Below are positions 10,685 to 22,660 of a stretch of 64,000 nucleotides of DNA, in pieces. The translations under genes and the position numbers were made by a program. The notes under the pieces were generated by a model, which saw nothing but the letters and a program-made list of their open reading frames with translations, had not been told where the DNA came from and made no database searches. The DNA lies in NCBI GenBank assembly GCA_037501455.1, contig CM074858.1, positions 87,270,501 through 87,334,500 on the forward strand, in the 5' to 3' direction. Each line of letters starts with the position of its first letter. Position 1 is the first letter of the stretch. Source of the DNA: Lantana camara. Taxonomy: Eukaryota; Streptophyta; Magnoliopsida; Lamiales; Verbenaceae.

Positions 10685-10747
10685 CACAACGTGTCGCACA
10701 TCTGATAAGTGGAGCAGAAGATGAAGTATAAAATTGGAGCAGAAGAT
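10685..10747 (-). repeat. Right terminal inverted repeat
   Basis: Inverted partner of 8528-8590; ends GGAGCAGAAGAT. Confidence 0.75.
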
Positions 10748-10829
10748 TCGGTCCGGTGAACTCATAACTTAATATAGTTTCATTTATCATGTGTGTTTTG
10801 TTGGGTCAACAAATGAAATTTTAATATAT

Positions 10830-11576
10830 ATTTGATTCAACTAACTTGCGTTGGATGACAAACAATTCCTTCACCTAAAGCTTCATTAGACGTTCCTTAA
10901 CGAGGATACTCTTATCACAATTGTTTACGCCCGTTGTAATACGACGACTGGAAGGGGGATGTGGGACTTTCTTTCTGAGCAAACTGATGCATAATTTTCT
11001 TGGATTCTGAGTTGAAATTCTAAGACAATTACTTGTCTAGTAGAAACTAATGATGTGCTCAATCTTGACTATCAATCCATGGGTGAATTCTTGAACTTTA
11101 TTAATGATTGCGAGTTCATTGAACCACCATTTGATGGATCTCCTTTCACTAGGACAAACAAAAAAGTATGGAAGATACTGGATCAAATGCATGTGAATGA
11201 ACATTAGACGGAGCTTTTTGCCAAGACCTAGGTTAAGCACTTAGCAAAGGGATCTTCGGATCACTGTCCTTTATTAACTTATTTTAATAATGATATCACT
11301 CAGCCACCTGTAGCATTCTATTTCCAAGATTTGTGGCTCAGACACCATGACCTTAAACGTAAGGTGACAAGTAACTAGGGTTAGCCGCTATGGGGAAAGG
11401 TCTTCGAAAGCTATCACAAAAACTATATCTCCTAAAACGGCACCTGAAGTGGTGGAATAGAGCTGTGTTTGGGAACGTGTTTGATAGATCGAAGGAGGCG
11501 GAGGAGACTGTTACAGTGGCAGAGCATGCTTTTGACGCAACTCCTAATGATGAAACGTTGGTTGAGTGTGGAATAC
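10830..11576 (+). pseudogene. L1-type LINE ORF2, endonuclease part (left half of a split copy)
   Basis: Decayed frames show the order of a plant LINE APE-type endonuclease and the linker to RT: VYARCNTTTGRGMW, then DCEFIEPPFDGSPFTRTNKKVW, then KGSSDHCPLLTYF (the SDH catalytic signature), FYFQDLWLRHHD and LKWWNRAVFGN. Several stops (near 11007, 11206 and 11376) make it a pseudogene. It stops abruptly at 11576, where a gypsy LTR begins, and the next part of the same protein resumes 51 kb away at 62910. The endonuclease nicks target DNA to prime reverse transcription. The left edge is approximate. Confidence 0.75.
11572..11576. repeat. TSD AATAC, left copy (E1)
   Basis: AATAC directly before TGTAGCACCC; matched by AATAC at 62910-62914 after the right terminus. 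Confidence 0.75.
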
Positions 11577-12455
11577 TGTAGCACCCACAACTCCTAATGA
11601 TGAAACGTTGGTTAAGTCTAGTCCACGAATGAAATGGACAATCCATACATGAACTAGACTCATAGCGAATGGGTGACAAATAAAAACAACCTGGCTAGAC
11701 GGTAACTGACCCTGTACTAATTAATTAAGAATATCTAAAATGCGGTGCGAAGCAATATGTTAAATACATGAATCCTAACAATGGCTACAAGCCCAATCTA
11801 ATCCATAAACATAATAAAGTCCAACATGCATCCTAACAACGGGTTCAATTAAGCATGCAACTTGTCCTGAATCAATATCCACCAATAACCGTAATATATA
11901 TCTTGGCACGCGGGCCCAATTAAATAAAATGATACAATTAATAACATAATAATACAAAATGCGACTCAAGTGTACAAGTGAGACTTAAACAAAGTAATAA
12001 GGCTTGGCTCCCGCCTAGCAAAACCTGCAAGAAGCTGAAAAAGTGGGAAAGAGGGGTCAGTCTCTAGAAGAATGAGTGAGCAGGAGCTTTACATATATAT
12101 AAAACATGCACATGCAAGTCATAAATCCCAAGCAAAGTTTTATTTAAAGTTAGTTCCCATGAAGGGCAAGAGAATAGTTAAGCAATACTCGGACTTTACG
12201 ACTAAGTCATATTAAATTCATTAAGAGAGTGTGTAATTCTCCAACCAAACTCCGAGTGTACAATAAATGTGACTTAATACTTTTGATTATATGATCATTC
12301 AATACATAATAGTACATGCGAGTTACACATTCATGAAATAATCATAATCGTAATCGTAATAATAATAAGTTCCAACCTTCTCTCTCCTCTGGTCGGGCCT
12401 GCATACCTGAACCCGTCCATAGTCCGTATCGAGTCAGAGGATCCTACCCACTCTT
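11577..12455 (-). repeat. E1: decayed gypsy LTR, left segment
   Basis: Starts TGTAGCACCC and follows the plan of the E7 LTR (tags such as ACTCATAGCGAA, AACCTGCAAGAA, GAGGGGTCAG and AAAGTTTTATTTAAAGTTAG), in the same reversed orientation. About 31 bases after the terminus are replaced by a copy of the neighbouring LINE (see findings). The match fades near 12400 and the E8 LTR begins at 12456. With 62736-62909 it forms a remnant of one LTR; most of its middle is missing. Confidence 0.7.
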
Positions 12456-13012
12456 TTTTAGGAATAGTGCCCTAGAAAGCCGATTTGACATAATCTGCTT
12501 TGGGACTTTCCTTCTGTCACAGACAATCTTTGAATAATACGCGATTGATTGTTATCATAGACAAACACTTCTTTATATGCCAATATGTGTTTTGTGTGTT
12601 TCCATTATGTGCGAATGTATTTGAACTCCCCTAATCCATAAGGCTGTTAGGGACTTTGTCATTAAGTGAATGACACATGAAAGAAGCCCTAACTCAAGGC
12701 CGGATTAGAAACCACTCCAAGTCTATGAGTCCAACAAACAGTGAGAGTGTTGATTAGGCTCGATTGAGACTTGCTCGTGGGATTGCGTCCTTAAGAAGGA
12801 TCATCCTGTTTTATGGGGTGTCAAGTGCATAAGTTGATGCGTAGGCAATACATGAGGGTGCTCGTTATTAGAACGGGTACACTGAGGTATCCCGCGTGTG
12901 AAAATTCCTAAATGGGAAAGGAAGTTTCCACGTCGGGAAGAGGAAACTTCCAGATTAGGAAATATCTCATAGGTCAATGGCGTGAGTAAAGTAATCCTTT
13001 GACTTGAGATTC
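12456..13012 (+). repeat. E8: LTR of unassigned retrotransposon family, first part
   Basis: Matches the start of E5 at 31738: TAGGAATAGTGCCCTAGAAA and later GTGGGATYRCGYCCTTAAGA-type stretches occur in both. The terminal TG has mutated to TT. The LTR is interrupted at 13012 by E6 and resumes at 58312; the two parts total about 2.13 kb. Confidence 0.7.
13008..13012. repeat. TSD GATTC, left copy (E6)
   Basis: GATTC before TGTGACGTCCCG; right copy at 58307-58311. Confidence 0.8.
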
Positions 13013-14055
13013 TGTGACGTCCCGTGTTCTCGAATTCCAGGTTCACGTGCCACGCGTGTGGTTTTTTCGAGAGTTAGAATTATTTATTTACCTTGATTTC
13101 ACCTTATTATGTAAATTTGTAAGAAGAAATACTTAAATAATTACAATTGGCCTTAAATGCATTAATATAACATAAGTGTATCATGCATATATATCTCTAA
13201 CATGTAATTAAATAAGCAATAAGGGTCTAGTTGCAATAATCATAATCAAGCAAGACTTTTTACACTCTCATCATATATACATATACATATTGTATATCAT
13301 AATATCTTCATTACACTTCACACTTACAATTACTATATCTATACATATATCACCCATTACATTACATACACATATACATATTGTATACATATATCTCTTA
13401 CACTTTATGTATACACGTATACATACAATATTATATCATACTACCTAAAATATTTCCTATCTATATACACCACTACACAATCACTATACACACACACTAA
13501 ATCTCTAACACATACACAAGCACACATCTTTCTCTGTATTCTTCACACATACACACACATCCATTTGATCCCAAGAAGAAGAAGAAGAAGAGAGGAGAGA
13601 ACCAAGCATCCATCATCATCAATTCCATTATCTCTATCATTCCTTCATCTCCATTTCTCCCTTTTCACTCCAAGGTATATATGTGTGTGCATTCATGTAC
13701 GAATTTGAATGATTTAAGATAGGGTTTTGTGATCTTTGGCTAATAACTTGAATCATTGTGTGTTTTTACATGAATATATGTTGATCTATGAATGATATGC
13801 CTAATTGTTGGTATTCTTGGAGCAAGAATGTGTGTATATATTGTATGTATGTATATGTGTGTATATGTATGTGGGTTTATGAATTAATGTGTTTTAATGT
13901 GCCCTAAACTTGTATTTGATGCTCCTACATGATATATTACATGTTGTAACTGATTTGGGTTGAGGTTTTTTTTTGGGGGGGGGGGGGGTTGGTGTTTGGT
14001 TGCTTTCTCCCGCGGATGTCCTACTCTTTCTTCGTATTTTTGGCCCTGGAATGAA

Positions 14056-14178
14056 CCCATGGCCGTGGATTTTTTATGCCTTGAGGAACCCACGGCCGTA
14101 GATTAGTGTCCAGAGATCTGGAGGCCTTCCTATGGCCGTGGATTTTTATGAAGGATGGAAAAATCCACGCCGTGGATC
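14056..14178 (+). repeat. Palindrome array in E6 LTR
   Basis: Four imperfect palindromes around CAYGGCCGTGG: near 14056-14070, 14089-14104, 14129-14145 and 14161-14178. The sequence differs from the arrays of the other LTR subfamilies. Confidence 0.7.
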
Positions 14179-15463
14179 CTGCCCTGTTTTCTGCCTAAGT
14201 TTGTTTTGTTCCGTTTACCCCTCAAACGAGCTCCGATTGACCTGAATTTTGAACCATAAGAAACCTCTTGAAGTCTAGAACATTCTCTAATTAAAATCAC
14301 CTCAATATCATTTTTAAAGTGTGAGATATAATCAATCCATTTTTGTGTCGCCACATCACCGGTAATCTGCATTCATTCAACTTCGGACCTACGCCATTTT
14401 TACCTCGCTTTGAACCAAAATTTGAGCCATATATTCTTGGAAAGCCCTATTTTTCTAGTTTCATACCCAATAAAAAAAACTTAATTCCAACTTCTATAAC
14501 TCAAGATATTCCCATTTTTCTACAGCTTCTGCAATCTAGAAAACTGTCAGCTCTTATCAAAATGCGCCTAAATCCGTCGTCTTGCTTTCCTTCCACTTCC
14601 TTGGACTCCGTGGGTGATTTGAATGAATTGTATGCTTGATTAATTGTTAATTGTGATATATTATGATATGATTATGGATTTTATATTGTGAATCCAATGT
14701 GTAAACGTGAAATGAAATGCGAACATTTAAATGCTACAATATGGCCTTCTTTGCAACTATCACTTTCTTTATGTGTTAATGGATTTCTTTCACATTAAAT
14801 TGATTCCTATGCATTGTAAACATGTTGATATGTATGTTATGGTTATTGTTATAAGGTTATGGCTTAATTTGATACAAAATAGGAAAGATATGAAACGCAT
14901 GAATATGAAACCACCATGTATTGAACATTTTGAATGAATTACTTGATTATATGACCTCATAACATGATTCATGCTTCTTATGCATCTCATATCACGTGCA
15001 TAACATGCCGTGCATCATATATGGTTCATTCAGAGTCTTGAGTCTCACGAGTACACTACATTGTCTTTTGAACAGTTTTCTCCAGGGCGGAGACGTGCCG
15101 GGTTCATAGGCTACCTTGAGTCTTCTTTTCCTTGTGGTATTGGTCGATAAGGTGTAATAGGTGGGTTTCTCTTCTATGTAGTTAAACGACCCGATATATT
15201 CCCAATGTGAAACGTTTTAAGCCAAATTATTATATATATATATCGAGTCTTTCAAAGAGTCTATGATTTTAACGTTAAGCCTTTTTCCTTATTGATATCC
15301 TACCTAATATTTTGGTGAGACTTGAATGATTGCTTGTATTGGGGCCCAGGGACTTTATGTACGTGGCTATCCGGGGAAGCTCGGGCTGACGGTGAAACCG
15401 TACACTAGTTCCACCAAACCACAGAGTCCGAAACTCGTTAGGAGATTAGCGAGGAAAAGAAGC

Positions 15464-15468
15464 TGAGC
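15464..15468. repeat. TSD TGAGC, left copy (E2)
   Basis: TGAGC before TGTAGCACCC; right copy at 57401-57405. Confidence 0.8.
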
Positions 15469-15921
15469 TGTAGCACCCACACGTAGGGACCACATCCCAC
15501 GCACCACAATCCAAACCCGGTTATGAAATGGAAGGTCCATATCCGAATTCGAACCTTAGCGAACGGGAGACTAACTCACTCACTAAGCCAGACGGAGCTA
15601 AAGACAGACTCAGAGTGCGCGGAAGCAACAAAACAATAAAAAAAATGCATCACGTAAATACTTATAGGTACCACCACATATATATACTTAATATACTTAC
15701 ATATAGGTACCAACATTCAAAACATGTACATTAAGTTCAAATGGCCATATTCAAAACATTTTAGTTACATCCAAGTATCTAATCCATATGTATACAAAAT
15801 ACGAGATAATGTATGTAAATATGCAACTAACACGACCTAGATTGGCAAGTGTACAAACAGACACACTTCTTCGCCTAGCTCGGGTCAAAAGAAGCACCTG
15901 AAACTGAAAAAAAAAGAGGGG

Positions 15922-15937
15922 TCAGTCAACTGACTGA
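15922..15937. other. Conserved LTR stem-loop (E2 version)
   Basis: TCAGTCAACTGACTGA, a near-perfect inverted repeat within the family-wide GAGGGGTCAGTC block. The copy in the other LTR (near 55306) has decayed. Confidence 0.5.
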
Positions 15938-16994
15938 GTGAGGGGGCTAACGCACACCCACACACTATAAATGTAAAGCAAATCACGTATCAAAAGTGGA
16001 GTTATGAACTGGATTAGGTTTTGCATTCAAAACATTTAAAACAAACAGATATACTAAGAATCATTTTCCGAAACACTATCGCGATTCATAATTCCCATAA
16101 CAGATCAAAACACATGCTCGGCAAGAATGAGCTTCCAACCTTACTTCTCATAACAAAACAGAAATAGGAATCATAAATAAATCCATCCTCTCCTCCGATG
16201 ATGGAAGAGCCACGCACGTAGCTCAAGCTTTCTAACTTAACTTAACCCACTCACGCGGGGTAGCTAACCCCCCAATGTGCCCTCCTCGGTTTTCACACCG
16301 AAGACATCAAGATATCACACCTTTCCTAGCTCCTGGGGTCGCGTGTGATACCTCGGATGGAGACTACACATAGGTTGAGCCCCGACGGCCCAAACCGTTC
16401 CGGGGATTCCTTACCCATAGCTCCTTGGATCCACATATACATATACATAGACGTATTATACCAATCTTTCGTGGAAAATCTCGCAACCGAATTTAAACGA
16501 AATAAACTTTGCAACTAACTCACATATGCCTTCATATTACCATTTTCAAAACAAGATTGGTTCACAAGGTCATAAACATACCATATACAACACTTATTTA
16601 CTTATATATATAATATACTCGCATGCACAACATGAAAACATCACATAAAGGCTTTAGATCGATAACTATACAAATCCTAAACCTCACCTTTGTGCTTGGA
16701 AAAATAGGAGTGTGGAAGGACAACTTAGGTCTCGGGCTCATAATGGGAACCTTCTTTGAAAAGAAAACACACAAGCCCAAGACTTAGACTCTATATGAAC
16801 CGAAACGACGAACGACAAAAGAAAAGAATGCATGAGATGCAATGAATGTCATATAATTTCACCGAAAGCCAGGTTCAAGCATAAGCAAGCTAAACAACAT
16901 AAAAGTAACAAATTAAGGATCAAGGAAGACATATAAGAGCAATTAGGAAGCAAAGAAATCAAACCGGAAAAGTCAAAAAATCCAAAAATGGACA

Positions 16995-16999
16995 GTGGA
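16995..16999. repeat. TSD GTGGA, left copy (E3)
   Basis: GTGGA before TGTAACGCCCC; the right copy at 49115-49119 reads GTGGG, one mismatch. Confidence 0.65.
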
Positions 17000-19900
17000 T
17001 GTAACGCCCCGACTTTTCCGTCGTATAGGTATGGCTTATGTGATAATTACGTGTTTAAATTTGTTTAATTATGTAATTATATAATTTACTTTTATTATTA
17101 TTTCAATTCTTGAATAATTAAATTATTTGAAATTGTTTGAATTGAATTTATATGAATTCTTGAACTATATGCTCTTGTATGACTCGTTTGCTTGCCATTT
17201 CTATGTGAAATGAATTCGAAATTTCGTGGAAACTTAATATGTTGGAATTATACATGTCATGAATATGGATTTATGCTCTTTTCATGTTTTTGGATTTGTT
17301 TGATTGAGTTTTGAATTTAAATTGAATCGTGGAACCAGATCAGGGGCTAACGAGCAATTAGCGCACCCTTGGTTCCGTATGTGATATCTTGAGCTCGGGA
17401 ACTTGGAATTGAGTTCTGTCAACTTCGTTGAACTCGTATAAAAAATTTAGGTTTAATGAACTTAGCCTCATATTTTTCCAAAATCATTTGAATCTTCGAA
17501 ATTTAACCGAAATATGATCCGTCCGCCAAAATTGCCACATGTCACCAAAATGGCCATATCTTTCGCCATACTTAACCAAATTAACCATGGTTTGACTTTT
17601 TGGAAACCTAAGTAACCTTCTAATAGCCCTTAACCATCCCCAACCTAACCAAACCTCACACAAAGAAGAAAACTCAGCTAAAACCCCTGCACTCCAGTTC
17701 ATTCCCGTCACGGTGCCATACTTAGAGATTAAGGGCTCAAATCTCTTCCAACCTTCATTCAATCCAAAAGGTGAGCTTAGGATTGTAATATAAATTCATT
17801 ATCGGTCATTTTAAGCCATGCATCCCCAATTTTAAGCTTGTGTGCATGGAGTTTTGAAGAGATGATGAAATAGTTAGGTTTTGGTTCCATAACTTGATCT
17901 AATATATTCCTTGGTGCTTTTGATTGTTTTAAAGCATGAAAGTGGTTGCATTAGCTCCCTCTTTTCATTTATTTACTTTTATTATTTGGTAGTTGTGTAA
18001 TTAATGTGATGCCATTAAAGACTTTGAAGAATTTTGAGCATGAAACTTGAATTTCCAACTGCTCTCCTTGAACCTTGCGGCTATGACATTTTTGGGGCTG
18101 AAATGCTATTGATTTGTGGTGCTTTCTTTGCTTTTATAACTTTTTTATAAAGTGTATATGTTCTCCTATGTGTTACCCCTGTTTTAGCCCTGTTTTTCCC
18201 TGAGTTTCAGCAGCAATCGTAGCAGACAACAGCGCAATGAACGACCGTTCGCCGGTTTTGTGCAGCAGCAACTGAACGACCGTTCAGTCGATGGCCTGAG
18301 TTTCTGTACCACTGAACGACCGTTCAGCCAGGAAGAAGGAAGGGACTGAACGACCGTTCAGTCCCCTGCAGCCTGATTGTGGTTCTGTGAGGATGAACCC
18401 CCGTTCACGGCAAAATGTAACATCCGTTCACTTCTTTGGGCCTGCTGTTACGTTTTTATTGATTCCTTGGATTTTAATCTGATCTTTTGGGCTTTAATTC
18501 ATGATGTTTTTAATTTCAATTCTTCAATTTTTGTTTTGGTGGTGCTGTGTATATGTATATACAATTATTAGTGCATGCATGAGAGATGTACGTGTATATC
18601 TACATATATGTTTGCATGCATGTTTGTAGTTTTAAATTGTTTTATTGTTAATGCAAGCATGCTACGTGTATATATATATATATATATAAATTAAATGCAA
18701 GGTTAATGATATATTTTAAGTATGATTTAATTTATTTAAATTATGGAACTAATTTGTTACGTATTTCGTGTTATTTAACTTCCGATCATGACTTGAATGT
18801 CTTTATTTGCCTATTTTCTCTAATTTTAAACATAATATAGTATGTGTTGTAAGCGTTATATGAAATTCTTGGATTGATTTGATATGAAATGTGAAGTTAT
18901 GAGCTTGAACGAACATAAACGTTTCCATGGCATAATATAATCTCTTATACATTCATATCATGATCATTACATTGTCGAGCGTCTTCTATGGTCATTTTGA
19001 GTCTCACTTCACCTTCCTTGCACAGATTTCGATCCAGTTGGAGACGAGGCCGGTCAGTGAGGCTCTTGTGCTCTCCTTTTGTCGTTCTAAGGCGAGTTTC
19101 TCTACTATTTAGTTAAATGACCCTATATACTCCCAATGTGTAAAGATTTCGGCTTAAATTTATTATATGTATATAGAGTCGTTTCAAGATTAAATGATTT
19201 CAATATAAAGCCTTTATTTTATGAACCCTACCAAATGTTTTGGTGAGAAATGAATGAATGCACAAAATGAGGCCCAGGGACTTAGTGTGAGTGGCTATCC
19301 GGGGAGGCATGGGCCGACGGTGATCCCTTACACTAGTTCCAACCAAACAATGGCGTAACCGGATCTCGGTAGGAGTTAGCGAGGAATGAACGTTGAGTGC
19401 CATCTGGGGAGTCATGTAACCCCTTTTGGTCAATAAATGCATGTCCAGGCCTTGCAAACCTGTCCATCAACTGGAGGAAGAAGGTATAAATGTTCATGAA
19501 TGTGCACGAAAGAAAGTAATGCATGAAAAGAAAGAAAGAATGAACGTTTAATGAATTACACAAGGTGTTGGTTGGAGATAATGCACGCCCACTCGCCGGG
19601 CCACGAAAGACCTAAGGGAAATTGGTTGTTATAATCCATTTTGATGATTTCTTTATTTCACCCACTTGGGATATGCTTTAAAAATCTCATTTGGGATTAT
19701 AGCTTGCATGTGAATGTTTAAATACTGTCTTATATTATACTTATGCCCTGTTTTATACCCACCAGTCCCTTTTCCACTGAGCTTATTTGGTTTTCAGTTG
19801 TTCAGGTTTTGGGGATTTGCTAGACAGGAATCTGAGTCTTTGCGGATTTGTATTTGAGTCTAGCATTTCTTTTGTATAGTACACTCATCTCATGCTTATA

Positions 19901-20208
19901 TTATGACTCGATTTTGTATTTTGGAGCGTATATGATAGCCTAGATCGTTATGGCTCTTTTGGATACTTGCACATTTGTATGAATTATTTTTGGAGCGTGA
20001 ATGCTCATTGTATATATTATGATCAGTTATTGCTTCAGCTTTATTGTTACTCTGATTTTATGGTTTAAGGGTTAGTCCTACCTAGTATAGAGTGTGTGTA
20101 GTGTCCCCATTCGCTGTGATTTAGCTCGTGTATAGATCATCCATTTCATATACGGGTCGGGTCTCGGTGCGGGGGATGTGGTACCTTGTGCTCGGGTAGG
20201 GTGCTACA
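17000..20208 (+). repeat. E3 5' LTR, 3209 bp
   Basis: Starts TGTAACGCCCCGAC and ends GGGTGCTACA. Colinear with the 3' LTR. Contains a palindrome array, a TA tract near 18671-18689 and the CCCAGGGACTTAGTG block shared by the LTR subfamilies. Confidence 0.85.
18238..18408 (+). repeat. Palindrome array in E3 5' LTR
   Basis: Units near 18238-18251, 18271-18288, 18311-18327, 18345-18362 and 18394-18408, built on TGAACGACCGTTCA with arms extending to ACTGAACGACCGTTCAGT. Confidence 0.75.
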
Positions 20209-20216
20209 TCCTTAAA

Positions 20217-20228
20217 TGGTATCAGAGC
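20217..20228 (+). other. E3 primer binding site (initiator tRNA-Met)
   Basis: TGGTATCAGAGC, complementary to the 3' end of plant initiator tRNA-Met, 8 bases after the LTR end. Confidence 0.85.
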
Positions 20229-20290
20229 CTCGGGTTGCAAAACCCGAGCTCTCGTGTCGCGTGGAGTCTGTCTAGGTCGATCGGCTTAGG

Positions 20291-20295
20291 GACTC
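20291..20295. repeat. TSD GACTC, left copy (E4)
   Basis: GACTC before TGTAGCGCCCC; right copy at 29619-29623. Confidence 0.85.
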
Positions 20296-20876
20296 TGTAG
20301 CGCCCCAACTGTGGGCACCTCACCCCCGCACCATAGCTCAACACGTGTAACGAAAGAAGGACTCCGTACACGTGCCAAACCATAGCGAACGATGACAAAC
20401 AAAACAAAATCAAACCCTGAGCTAGGCGGGACGTAGACCCTGCACACACAATACTTAACAAATATGCGGAAGCGTGATCATGCCGAACAAAATTCAAAAC
20501 CATGCAAATAGTTGACGGGTTCAATCTAGCATAATTGCTAATCCCGAAGTTAAATCATAACATAATGTAAATCATATATGCAAACGGGTTCATTTAATCC
20601 GAGCACCTGTCCTAACCTGTCCCGAATAATCATATAATCAAAACGGGTTCATCTAATCCGAGCACCTGTCCTAACCTGTCCCGATTTCAAATCATAAATG
20701 AACAAATCATATTTAAACATATTCGTTCATAGGTTAATAATACAAAGCTAAAAATGAATTCAAAATGCAAATGGAAAGACCCAACTAATACAAGACTCGA
20801 CTCCAAGAGACTCACTCCGCCTAGCTCGGACTCCAAAGCCAAAACCTGCGGAGCTAAAAACATAAAGAGGGAGGGG

Positions 20877-20894
20877 TCAGTCACACTTGACTGA
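20877..20894. other. Conserved LTR stem-loop (E4 version)
   Basis: TCAGTC, six-base loop, GACTGA; identical in the other LTR at 27025-27042. Confidence 0.5.
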
Positions 20895-22533
20895 GCGAGG
20901 GGTTAACACACGCACGCTATACATAATACACGTAGCAAAGCACGTAAAAAGAAGATGTTCGTGAAGCCGGGATTAGTTTTTGCACGCCAAAACATTTGCC
21001 CGTGATAATATATATATAGGGTGATTTAGCAAAGCAGAACAAACGAAACTTAACTTATTTAATGCGTACATTCAAAACATGCAGACTAAGCACACATATC
21101 CAAACATATTTTATTAGGTTAAAAGTATATCAAATTTTATCTTAATTTGAGAATCTACCCCCGTTTCACGAACTTAATACCAACAAAACAAGACTCGGCG
21201 GGCACGAGTACAACTTACACAAAACAAATCAAAACGAGTACATACCAGGAAAATAGATAGGGTGATGGAAGGGTTGTGCGACCCTAACCATCCTAAGCGA
21301 ATGAGGGGAGTGCTCAATGCTGCTAAAACCCTCGGACTCCATCCCCCAACCTACGCTCAGGTGGGTTCCGGTACATCCCTTACACGGAATTTGGGGCCCC
21401 ACACTTACACTTACACTTACACTTACACTTATCACGAAAATCGGAAGCTTAAACCCGCTAGACTCACACATATATACACAACACATGCATATCGTACTTA
21501 TCATATCGTACGTACATATCACGCCGACCTCAAAATCATAACCGAATCAAACCTTAGCGTACATAGGCTTATATATAGCTTCATACTTGCAAACTTATGG
21601 CAAAGCCAACAAATACATATTTCACACATATCTACATATATATAGCGGCTTATAAGTCGCATGCATATGAAAACCGACACATTTCATTAGGGTATAACTA
21701 TATCCTAACCTCACCTCGAACCAAATGAAGACGAAGACAAAGCACTTGATTCATCCCGGAATCAACTTGACGAACAATACACCACCCCGGGTGCACCTGG
21801 ACAAACTGAAGACAAAAGACAAGACTTAGACTCAAGAATGAACGACATAGACGCACGGCGTACGTTCATACATATAGGAGATGCAATCACGTAGGAATAA
21901 CACATATTCGAATCAATTACATGCAATCCAAGACATTACATAGCTTAACATATTCATCTAAAATCATATAACACGTTCATGCGTACAAACACTACATATT
22001 ACAAGGCGGAGATACATAACAAGGTGCATAGATGCTTCGTGTAAATAATGCATATTAAATAAGCAACATAAATCACATATAGCAACAAGTACATACACAT
22101 AAGAAAGATAAAAAAAGTTGGGAATGGGTTCGGAGGTGGCAAGGTGCAAGAAAAGCAGAAGGAAAGCATAAGAGATGGTTCCGAGCAAAACCGGCAAAAA
22201 CTGGAAATTTTCCGAAACGGACAAGCTGTAGGAAAACGGTCATAACTTGATTTGGAGAAATGGGAATTGAGTTTTGTTTCTTTAAACTGAAACTAGACAC
22301 AAATATCTTTAAAATGGTAGGTGGCTCAAAACGTTGTTCAAAGCGAGGCGAAAATGGCGTACGTTTGAAGTTGGACGAAAGCAGAATTTCGGTGAGATGG
22401 CGACACAAATTTCAAACGATTATATCTCACAATCTAGAACGAATTTTGAGGTCATTTCAATTGGAGGATGTTCTAGACTTCAAGAGGTTTCTGTAGGTTC
22501 AAATATCAGGCCGATCCGAGTTCAAACGAGGTC

Positions 22534-22660
22534 AGCACGGCTGTGTCAAAATAGGCCTGGAAACTGACAAGACCGTGTCGGAATAAAAAAACTTCCAACT
22601 CGAGAGCTTGACACGGCCGTGTCGGAAATGAACTAGGGGCTGAGACGGATGTGTTGGGTC
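22534..22660 (-). repeat. Palindrome array in E4 left LTR
   Basis: Units include GCACGGCTGTGTC, GACAAGACCGTGTC, the perfect 14-bp palindrome GACACGGCCGTGTC at 22610-22623, and GAGACGGATGTGTT. Confidence 0.7.

Larger units (their letters stand above)
8528..10747. mobile_element. 2.2-kb element with long terminal inverted repeats (putative Mutator-like, non-autonomous)
   Basis: The two ends are inverted copies of each other over about 63 bp (see the two terminal repeats). No transposase is recognisable inside. Terminal repeats longer than 50 bp suggest a Mutator-like DNA transposon, but flanking 8 to 9 bp do not match, so the superfamily is inferred. The interior contains an exon-like segment near the left end, short direct repeats of GCAACAG at about 10131-10161, and T-rich sequence with repeated AGAAGATTTTT near the right end. 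Confidence 0.6.
13013..15468 (+). repeat. E6: solo gypsy LTR, first part
   Basis: Starts TGTGACGTCCCG; the matching end GGTGTTACA is at 58306, flanked by the same 5-bp TSD. With E2 removed the two parts make one LTR of about 3357 bp, the size of the E3, E4 and E7 LTRs, with no internal region. This is the signature of LTR-LTR recombination. It contains an AT-rich stretch (13200-13560), a T-run followed by about 14 G near 13966-13988, and a palindrome array at 14056-14178. Confidence 0.8.
15469..16999 (-). repeat. E2 3' LTR, distal part
   Basis: Matches 54837 onward in the other LTR (for example CACACGTAGGGACCACATCC). Broken at 16999 by E3. Confidence 0.85.

Noticed and set aside
8528..10747. 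8-9 bp target duplication for the inverted-repeat element
   Set aside because: Flanks TCATATTTG and TCGGTCCGG do not match, so no TSD is claimed.
13200..13560. TATA-like motifs in the AT-rich part of E6 as promoters
   Set aside because: Dense TATATA and ACATATAC repeats give many chance hits; none stands out by position.
20217..20228. Possible tRNA-Met gene fragments at each TGGTATCAGAGC
   Set aside because: Only the 12-base primer-complement is present, each just inside an LTR; no tRNA body follows.
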